Origin: a virus
Length of the DNA stretch: 28,695 nt
IMG/VR virus record: IMGVR_UViG_3300025282_000178
Coordinates: 1-28,695 of that record
Strand: one strand, 5' to 3'
In this document: piece after piece, positions 24,564 through 28,695 of the stretch
Position numbering within the stretch: the first letter of the stretch is position 1
How the letters are laid out: each line of letters starts with the position of its first letter
Position numbers and translations under genes: made by a program
The notes under the pieces: generated by a model
Seen by the model: the letters and a program-made list of their open reading frames with translations, nothing else
Database searches by the model: none
Told to the model about the DNA's origin: nothing

Positions 24564-24765
24564 GGGAAGGTTCTTTTTCTAGTTTGCCTTTTATAACAAT
24601 AACCTCATAAGGGGTTTCCCCAGTACCAGTATCAACCTCATCTGGTTTGTTTCTGCTGACTGCTCTAAACAAAGCCTCATGTTCAGTCAGAGCCACATCT
24701 GATTCTATCTTATAAAATTCTGTTACCGACACTTGCATTTCTACTATGTATTTATTGTTTGCCAT
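24556..24765 (-). CDS. Small early protein of unknown function
   Basis: The open frame extends much further upstream, but the real start is probably ATG 24765 (MANNKYIVEMQVSVTEFYKI) or ATG 24774, because the upstream part overlaps another gene and has unlikely composition. The 69-residue product is strand-helix-strand like (YIVEMQVSVTEFYKIES, TEHEALFRAVSRN, PYEVIVIKGKLEKE). No family is recognised. It overlaps the upstream gene by 14 bases and the DUF3310 gene by 8. Confidence 0.55.
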   Translation of the reverse strand: MANNKYIVEMQVSVTEFYKIESDVALTEHEALFRAVSRNKPDEVDTGTGETPYEVIVIKGKLEKEPSLD

Positions 24766-25174
24766 TTTTTTCATACCATTGATTATATTTATCGTTAATG
24801 TTTTCAAAAAGAATTTGAGCAAACTCGTTATTTTTGAGTTCACTTCTTGAATGTATGTTACAGAAGTTCCTAATAAACTCAGACGCATCTGCCTCGTTGT
24901 CCACCTCTGAGAATTTCCAAAACTCCTTTTCTCTTGCCATGATTCCTGCCCTATCAACAAATTTCTGCCCATGACTTTTCTTGGTTATGGGTTTATGTGG
25001 CGCTGGTGTCTCATCATCTTGTATTCCTACCATTGCACAGTAATACCTTGTTCCTACCCAACTTCTTAGCAAGTCCTCTGGTACTTCGTCTGGGTGGACA
25101 CTAAGCACCAGATAAACTCCTTGCTTGTTCTGGGTTATCCTAACCTTGACAGCTTCAAAACTTAAAGCGCTCAA
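24752..25174 (-). CDS. Recombination-module protein of unknown function
   Basis: A 140-residue protein read from TTG 25174, which overlaps the stop of the SSB-like gene (TTGA). The N-terminal half is beta-rich (FEAVKVRITQNKQGVYLVLS, then HPDEVPEDLLRSWVGTRYYC), like a nucleic-acid-binding or nuclease-inhibitor fold. The C-terminal half is helical, with AGIMAREKEFWKF and FCNIHSRSELKNN. I recall related proteins beside single-strand annealing proteins and SSBs in other phages, suggesting an accessory recombination or replication role. No catalytic motif is obvious. Confidence 0.65.
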   Translation of the reverse strand: MSALSFEAVKVRITQNKQGVYLVLSVHPDEVPEDLLRSWVGTRYYCAMVGIQDDETPAPHKPITKKSHGQKFVDRAGIMAREKEFWKFSEVDNEADASEFIRNFCNIHSRSELKNNEFAQILFENINDKYNQWYEKNGKQ

Positions 25175-25443
25175 AATGGAATCTCATCATCAAAAGGATC
25201 AACTTCTTCTTCCTTAATCTCTGGAAGTTCTATGGAAACATACTTGTAAACCTTTCCATCTTTAGAAACCCTGTCCCACATAGCCATACTAATAGAAAGG
25301 TCTTGGTTGGCTTTCGCTCTCTCGACCAACGCTTTTAATATGGTTTTAGACAGTTCAATTTTCCCAGTAAAGTCTGGGTGTTTTGGTTGCTTTTTGTAAG
25401 TGTTAGCAAACACTGCGCCTTCGACTTTAATTCGATCAGCCAT
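25171..25443 (-). CDS. SSB-like single-stranded DNA-binding protein
   Basis: The start is ATG 25443, chosen over 25458 because GAGGAG then lies at ribosome-site distance. The 90-residue protein has a compact beta-rich body (KVEGAVFANTYKKQPKHPDF, LSISMAMWDRVSKDGKVY, KYVSIELPEI). It ends in the acidic tip DPFDDEIPF, the signature tail by which single-stranded DNA-binding proteins recruit partner enzymes. It is shorter than bacterial SSB (about 178 residues), as is common in phages. It sits directly after the annealing-protein gene with an 8-base overlap, so the two likely work together on single-stranded DNA. Confidence 0.75.
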   Translation of the reverse strand: MADRIKVEGAVFANTYKKQPKHPDFTGKIELSKTILKALVERAKANQDLSISMAMWDRVSKDGKVYKYVSIELPEIKEEEVDPFDDEIPF

Positions 25444-26140
25444 CTTTCTTCTCCTCATTGGTTAGTTCACTTTTTCTTTTTGCAAAAGATTCAAGCAAGC
25501 CATTGTATATATCCTCTTGACCTTCCTTGATTTTCTTAAACTCTTTGGCATTTTCTTTCCAGAAGGATTCAAGAGACTCAATGGTATTACAGTCAGCTAA
25601 GAAGGCTTCCACCAACTTAACAAAACCATCGTCATTGGATTCGGCAGACTCGTCACTTGTGGGTGATTTATTCTCGTTATTGAAGGCATCTGCCGAACCA
25701 CTGTCTTCTTTTGTTTCTTTTTTATCTTGTGAGGGCAAATCTTCACCAGCATAGATATAATGTCCAAGACCAAACAGTGCTATCGCTTTAACCAGACACC
25801 TCATTTTGGCATCAGATATCTGTCTAGCAGATGGATTAGAAATTGCATTGTTCTTGTAATCCATAACAGGCAACCACATTGATCTAGTAAGATTGCCTAT
25901 AGAAACAGTGACATGAACACTGGCACTCCCATCGGGATAAAACATTGCATCACGCATGATTTCATCTGAATCGGTGAATGCTTGAAAGGTAAACTGTGCA
26001 TCAGCATAGTGTTCCATCAACACTCCCCAAGCCCAAGCCCATGATAAGTAGGATAAGTTCATCTTCTTTTCGATATGCTCTGAGCAATCTACTTTAGATA
26101 AGGTTTCCCAAACCTCTTTGTGTGTTAACTTGTCAGCCAT
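25436..26140 (-). CDS. Sak/ERF-family (DUF1071) single-strand annealing protein
   Basis: The true start is ATG 26140 (MADKLTHKEVWETLSK), with AAGGAG upstream; the frame continues further upstream but overlaps the exonuclease gene there. The 234-residue protein shows the DUF1071 pattern: KKMNLSYLSWAWAWGVLMEH, FYPDGSASVHVTVSIGN, then NPSARQISDAKMRCLVKAIA and FGLGHYIYAGED. This is the conserved core of Sak-type recombinases that anneal complementary single strands during phage recombination. The tail after about 150 is acidic and Ser-rich. It is followed by an SSB-like gene and preceded by an exonuclease gene, the usual three-part recombination module. Confidence 0.85.
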   Translation of the reverse strand: MADKLTHKEVWETLSKVDCSEHIEKKMNLSYLSWAWAWGVLMEHYADAQFTFQAFTDSDEIMRDAMFYPDGSASVHVTVSIGNLTRSMWLPVMDYKNNAISNPSARQISDAKMRCLVKAIALFGLGHYIYAGEDLPSQDKKETKEDSGSADAFNNENKSPTSDESAESNDDGFVKLVEAFLADCNTIESLESFWKENAKEFKKIKEGQEDIYNGLLESFAKRKSELTNEEKKDG

Positions 26141-26163
26141 AATATACTCCTTGTGATTAAATA

Positions 26164-26181
26164 TTGACTCGTCATTATTTG
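26164..26181. repeat. Dyad repeat, copy 3 (diverged)
   Basis: TTGACTCGTCATTATTTG matches the elements at 21362 and 23906 at 15 of 18 positions and keeps the TTGAC-NN-GTCA half-sites. It overlaps the stop codon of the exonuclease gene and lies in front of the annealing-protein gene, 24 bases from its start. Confidence 0.45.
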
Positions 26182-27041
26182 CCCAAAAACTGTGAACAAA
26201 ACTGGTTAGCGGGACAATAGTTTTCACATTTGTTAGCTTTGCCCTCACGAAATTCTACATACTCATTGTCTCCAATGTTTTGAAATGCCTCTGATTCAGT
26301 GTTATACAACTTCAATGCTCTCTTTTTTCCTTCTGTCATCAATGCCCACTTGTCTGGAATTTTCCATCGCTCCTCATCGGTGCATTCTGGGGTTTCTCCA
26401 GTAATTAAATATTCTTTTCTTGCTTGTTCATGCACTCTTACCCTGTCAAAGATGAAATCATGTTGTTCCTTCTCGCTCCACAAGGGTATCTCTAAGCTAA
26501 CGATTGGCGTTTTAGGGTAGTCTTTGTTCCTGAATGACATTGCTCTACTCCAGTCCCTTAGAATCGCTATAACCTTAATTCCTCTGACCGCATAACCATT
26601 CCTTCGCCACATATAAGCATAGCCATTGGTTTGTTGTTCCCAATCTAGTTTGACCTTGCCATAAGCCAAAGCATCTTTGACCGCATAGTAAGAGGTGGTT
26701 TTATAATCAACAACTTCGTGTTTAACACGATCATAGACATCGGTTGCTCCTGATATAGTAACTCCATCTATAGTGATAGTGTGTCTTTGCTCACAGATTA
26801 TGTCATCGTTATCTCTGTTGGCTTTCTCAAGTCCTTCATGAGTCCATGTGCCCATTCTTGAAAAGAAAAGATCGGAAACATCTTGCACCAATGCGCCTTC
26901 GTTTTCATTTTTTAGTATTACTTGTTGGGGTGCTTTCAAAAGGGTGGTCATGCTGTAGTCTGCACCGCCAGCACTATATTCATCATGAGTTAATGCGGTG
27001 ACTATGATCTGATCAAGATTATAAACGTTGGTGTACTTCAT
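26175..27041 (-). CDS. Cas4-like PD-(D/E)XK exonuclease with Fe-S cluster
   Basis: The start is ATG 27041 (MKYTNVYNLDQIIVT), chosen because GGAG lies six bases upstream and it forms ATGA with the previous stop. The 288-residue protein has the nuclease core ISGATDVYDR (Asp101) followed by EVVDYKTTS (Asp112, Lys114), with THEG (His68, Glu69) before it. C-terminal cysteines (one in PECTDEERW and three in KCENYCPANQFC) fit the four-Cys iron-sulfur cluster of Cas4/AddB-type nucleases. It probably resects double-stranded ends to give single strands for the Sak-type annealing protein encoded next. No cas1 or cas2 gene is present, so a CRISPR role is unlikely. Confidence 0.85.
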   Translation of the reverse strand: MKYTNVYNLDQIIVTALTHDEYSAGGADYSMTTLLKAPQQVILKNENEGALVQDVSDLFFSRMGTWTHEGLEKANRDNDDIICEQRHTITIDGVTISGATDVYDRVKHEVVDYKTTSYYAVKDALAYGKVKLDWEQQTNGYAYMWRRNGYAVRGIKVIAILRDWSRAMSFRNKDYPKTPIVSLEIPLWSEKEQHDFIFDRVRVHEQARKEYLITGETPECTDEERWKIPDKWALMTEGKKRALKLYNTESEAFQNIGDNEYVEFREGKANKCENYCPANQFCSQFLGK

Positions 27042-27316
27042 CTTATTCTCCAAATACCTATGCCTCGCCAACCTAGTTCCTTGGCTACATCGTTTAAGAC
27101 GAGCCTTACTGTAAATTTTTTTGAGGGGGTTTTTTTCTGGAATCTATGAACGATTGTTCTTATGGTATTGCTGTTGTCTCTTGCACCATCCTCTGTCATT
27201 TCTAGTTTAATCAGTTCCCCTTTTTTGATAGACTCAAGGGGCAGATTCCATTTAGACCAGCTTGATTTTTTGGGAAGTTCAGCCTTCAAAACAACTGGTT
27301 TGATTGGTTTATTCAT
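27038..27316 (-). CDS. First early gene, basic protein of unknown function
   Basis: A 92-residue strongly basic protein (LKAELPKKSSWSKWNLPLES, then RTIVHRFQKKTPSKKFTVRL and ELGWRGIGIWRI). It is the first gene after the leftward promoter, with AAGGA at ribosome-site distance. The conserved-looking end GIGIWRI and the basic middle suggest nucleic-acid binding, but no fold is recognised. First-in-operon position fits a regulator or host-takeover protein. It overlaps the exonuclease gene by four bases. Confidence 0.65.
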   Translation of the reverse strand: MNKPIKPVVLKAELPKKSSWSKWNLPLESIKKGELIKLEMTEDGARDNSNTIRTIVHRFQKKTPSKKFTVRLVLNDVAKELGWRGIGIWRIR

Positions 27317-27353
27317 AAGAATCCTTGTGATTTTTTTTCCTTGTGAAATAGAA

Positions 27354-27381
27354 AGTGTATAGAACGTACATAAAATGTCAA
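27354..27381 (-). promoter_or_regulatory. Sigma70-like promoter for the leftward early operon
   Basis: Read on the minus strand, TTGACA (27381-27376) is followed after 16 bases by TACACT (27359-27354), inside TATACACT. The predicted transcript would start near 27347, about 30 bases before the first start codon. TTGACA is a perfect -35 consensus. This is the only strong promoter-like site seen upstream of the 12-gene leftward operon. Confidence 0.6.
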
Positions 27382-27414
27382 GGGGTTGTTGATAATAACT
27401 TGTAAGAGGTATTA

Positions 27415-27780
27415 ATGAGTGATAAGATTAAGTTTGTTGTCAAGGGACAATGCTATAGCAAAGCCAATAGTAGAAGGCTTGTTTCGATAGGTGGCAAACC
27501 ACGATTTATCAAATCAAAACAAGCACTTAAATACGCTGAAGACTTTTCTTGGCAATGCCCTCAACAAAAAACTTTAATACCAAAAGATAAGGATGTTTCA
27601 GTAACCATGACTATTTACTACTCTAACCGCAGACCAGATTTAGATGAATCTTTGGTTCTCGATTTGATGCAAGGAAAGATTTATGAGAATGATCGTAGCG
27701 TGAAAGAGAAACACATTTATCATGGTTTAGATAAAGAAAACCCAAGAGCAGAGATAGAAGTAAATGTTATCGATGGATGA
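27415..27780 (+). CDS. rusA: RusA-like Holliday junction resolvase
   Basis: A 121-residue protein, the size of RusA (about 120). It has the RusA core: KGQCYSKANSRRL near the N-terminus, YYSNRRPDLDESLVLDLMQG with the acidic catalytic cluster, then YENDRSVKEKHIYHGLD and ENPRAEIEV at the end. RusA cuts four-way DNA junctions left by recombination or replication, so it completes the exonuclease, Sak and SSB pathway encoded divergently. It is the first rightward gene after the 98-base divergent gap, with AAGAGG as ribosome site (27404-27409). It overlaps the next gene by up to 17 bases. Confidence 0.85.
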   Translation: MSDKIKFVVKGQCYSKANSRRLVSIGGKPRFIKSKQALKYAEDFSWQCPQQKTLIPKDKDVSVTMTIYYSNRRPDLDESLVLDLMQGKIYENDRSVKEKHIYHGLDKENPRAEIEVNVIDG

Positions 27781-28054
27781 AAGAATGGCTTTCAATTTAA
27801 GCAGAGCAATTTTGAAACAGGCATTGAGAGACTTCCATTCTTCTGACTCAGGAAAAGTTACAGATGTAGCAGATTGGGTTGCTAGTGGTGAGGAGTTTCA
27901 TATGATTTGTGAAGGTGCAGACATTGACCCAGATTACTTAGCAATGTTCTTTCTTGAAATGAGTAAAAGACCAAAGATAGAAAGAAGAATATTGGCTGAC
28001 AATGCGATTAGTGTTCTCGATAGTTTCTCTATGCAAGAGCCTTCTGCAAATTAA
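27764..28054 (+). CDS. Small early protein of unknown function
   Basis: A 96-residue helical protein (RAILKQALRDFHSSDSGKVT, then VADWVASGEEFHMICEGADI and DPDYLAMFFLEMSKRP). Starts at 27764, 27773 or 27785 are all possible; the last has GGA at better distance. The helix-turn pattern around ADIDPDYLAMFF could be a DNA-binding helix-turn-helix, but this is weak. It is coupled to the RusA gene and followed by the AT-rich repeat region. Confidence 0.6.
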   Translation: MLSMDERMAFNLSRAILKQALRDFHSSDSGKVTDVADWVASGEEFHMICEGADIDPDYLAMFFLEMSKRPKIERRILADNAISVLDSFSMQEPSAN

Positions 28055-28232
28055 AAATCTACAGAAGGCTACAAGGAGATACTCATTACGAGTAATTATG
28101 AATAACTGATCTCATCGACCAGTAATAGCTAGTATATATATATATCTAGTATATTACTAGCTAGTATATAACCAGTCTGTTTTATAACTGTTAGTTTAAT
28201 AATAGTTGGTATATATACAGTAGGAATAAATT
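28055..28232 (+). other. AT-rich repeat region, possible origin or control site
   Basis: A 178-base gap before the primase gene. It holds a short hairpin TACTC-ATTAC-GAGTA (28080-28094). It also holds a near-perfect inverted repeat at 28121-28158 (AGTAATA...TATTACT around CTAG and TATATA tracts) and two identical direct repeats AGCTAGTATATA at 28127-28138 and 28159-28170. A further imperfect inverted repeat AACTGTTA/TAATAGTT lies at about 28186-28207. ACCAGT flanks the array on both sides (28118 and 28171). AGGA at 28222-28225 is the primase ribosome site. Confidence 0.55.
28121..28158. repeat. Near-perfect 38-base inverted repeat
   Basis: The left arm AGTAATAGCTAGTATATA pairs with the right arm TATATCTAGTATATTACT, with one small internal mismatch (G against TA). 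The core is an alternating TA run that should melt easily. Confidence 0.8.
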
Positions 28233-28695
28233 ATGAGTATAAACACGAATCTTCAAAATGAATTATTAACGATATCAAAAAGACTGGATTATGGGACACA
28301 CAAAATCGTATGCCCTTCATGCAGTCATACTCGCAAGAAACACAAACACGACAAACCCTTGTCTCTAACAGTCACTTCTGACTGTGCTTTGTATCGTTGT
28401 CATCATTGTGGAGTTGAGGGCAGAGTTTCGGAAGCGAAGCAAAACAAAATATTTTACAAAGAGCTGGACACAACAATTTACAAGCCTGACACCACAGCTA
28501 AAGACTGGCTGATGAGCAGAGGCATATCCGAAGAAGTTATCAAAGAGTTTGGGATTATCTTTTCAACACAAAAGTTTAATGGTAGTGGGGAGTTGCCGAG
28601 CGTGGGATTTCCCTATAAAAAACAAGGAATTACTTATGCGATTAAGTGGCGATCAGCAAGTGATGAGCACAAGCATTTCACACAGACAAACGGTG
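28233..28695 (+). CDS. Primase/helicase N-terminal part (runs off the window)
   Basis: An open frame of 154 codons from ATG 28233, with AGGA seven bases upstream, continues past the window end. The N-terminus has a zinc ribbon: C27-P-S-C30 and C56-H-H-C59, with a basic stretch between them (HTRKKHKHDK). This is the usual opening of T7 gp4-like and Twinkle-like phage primase/helicases. Next comes a helix-rich linker (TAKDWLMSRGISEEVIKEFG) and the start of a TOPRIM-like beta region (LPSVGFPYKKQGITYAIKWR). The primase core and helicase should lie to the right. It would make primers and unwind DNA at the fork, and the repeat region in front is a plausible place for it to start. Confidence 0.8.
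   Translation, partial: MSINTNLQNELLTISKRLDYGTHKIVCPSCSHTRKKHKHDKPLSLTVTSDCALYRCHHCGVEGRVSEAKQNKIFYKELDTTIYKPDTTAKDWLMSRGISEEVIKEFGIIFSTQKFNGSGELPSVGFPYKKQGITYAIKWRSASDEHKHFTQTNG

Noticed and set aside
24774-24972. N-terminal extension of the small gene ending at 24556
   Set aside because: It overlaps the 140-residue gene in another frame and has unnatural composition; a start at 24765 or 24774 fits the spacing of the operon.
26141-26248. N-terminal extension of the Sak-type protein
   Set aside because: It overlaps the exonuclease gene and the family core begins at the internal Met, which has a strong AAGGAG site.
26175-27041. Cas4 as sign of a CRISPR system
   Set aside because: No cas1, cas2 or repeat-spacer array is present, and the gene sits with Sak and SSB genes, so it is a phage recombination exonuclease.
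1-28695. Integrase, repressor or tRNA genes
   Set aside because: I looked for tyrosine-recombinase and helix-turn-helix repressor patterns and cloverleaf structures and saw none convincing, so temperate lifestyle is not supported here.

Overview
The window is an AT-rich piece of a tailed-phage genome (or a closely related prophage) from a Gram-negative, probably marine, host. The phage assignment rests on a long rightward block of virion genes, an i-spanin/o-spanin lysis pair and a compact leftward block of replication and recombination genes. The tail protein resembles P22 gp10 and the 1388-residue protein resembles ejected polyvalent proteins, so a short-tailed (podovirus-like) virion is the best guess. 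No integrase, repressor, terminase, portal, capsid or DNA polymerase gene lies inside the window. No tRNA or CRISPR array was seen, and no gene-free stretch exceeds 300 bases.

Layout. (1) 1-5738: a short holin-like membrane protein gene, then a translationally overlapping cassette: CsgF-like, CsgG-like, curlin-repeat protein 1, FecR-domain protein, curlin-repeat protein 2, and a CHASE2/class III adenylate cyclase. Together these look like a reduced curli (type VIII) secretion system with its own periplasmic sensor and cAMP synthase. (2) 5746-7086: a two-helix membrane protein (holin candidate), a 55-residue protein, and the overlapping i-spanin and lipoprotein o-spanin. (3) 7087-21359: tail and internal virion proteins, including a collagen-like protein, a GNAT-like protein embedded among structural genes, and the giant ejection-type protein. 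(4) 21360-21628: a convergent intergenic region with direct repeats and hairpins. (5) 27316-21629, leftward: the early operon. It runs from a small unknown gene through a Cas4-like PD-(D/E)XK exonuclease, a Sak/DUF1071 single-strand annealing protein, an SSB-like protein, small unknowns and a DUF3310 protein to two DNA methyltransferases. (6) 27415-28695, rightward: a RusA-type resolvase, a small unknown gene, an AT-rich repeat region that may be a replication origin, and the N-terminal zinc-ribbon part of a primase/helicase cut by the window end.

How it fits together. The leftward operon has a sigma70-like promoter in the 98-bp divergent gap at 27317-27414 and supplies recombination, DNA protection and replication functions. 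The rightward block is the late operon (virion plus lysis). The striking part is that a curli-like secretion cassette with a cyclase sits inside this late operon, directly against the lysis genes. It carries the pore (CsgG), the pore adaptor (CsgF), two secreted fibre-like substrates, a FecR protein whose last residues look like a curlin repeat, and a sensor cyclase. No CsgE, CsgC or CsgD was found. Whether the cassette serves gated lysis, surface remodelling or adhesion, superinfection exclusion or cAMP-based host takeover cannot be decided from sequence alone.
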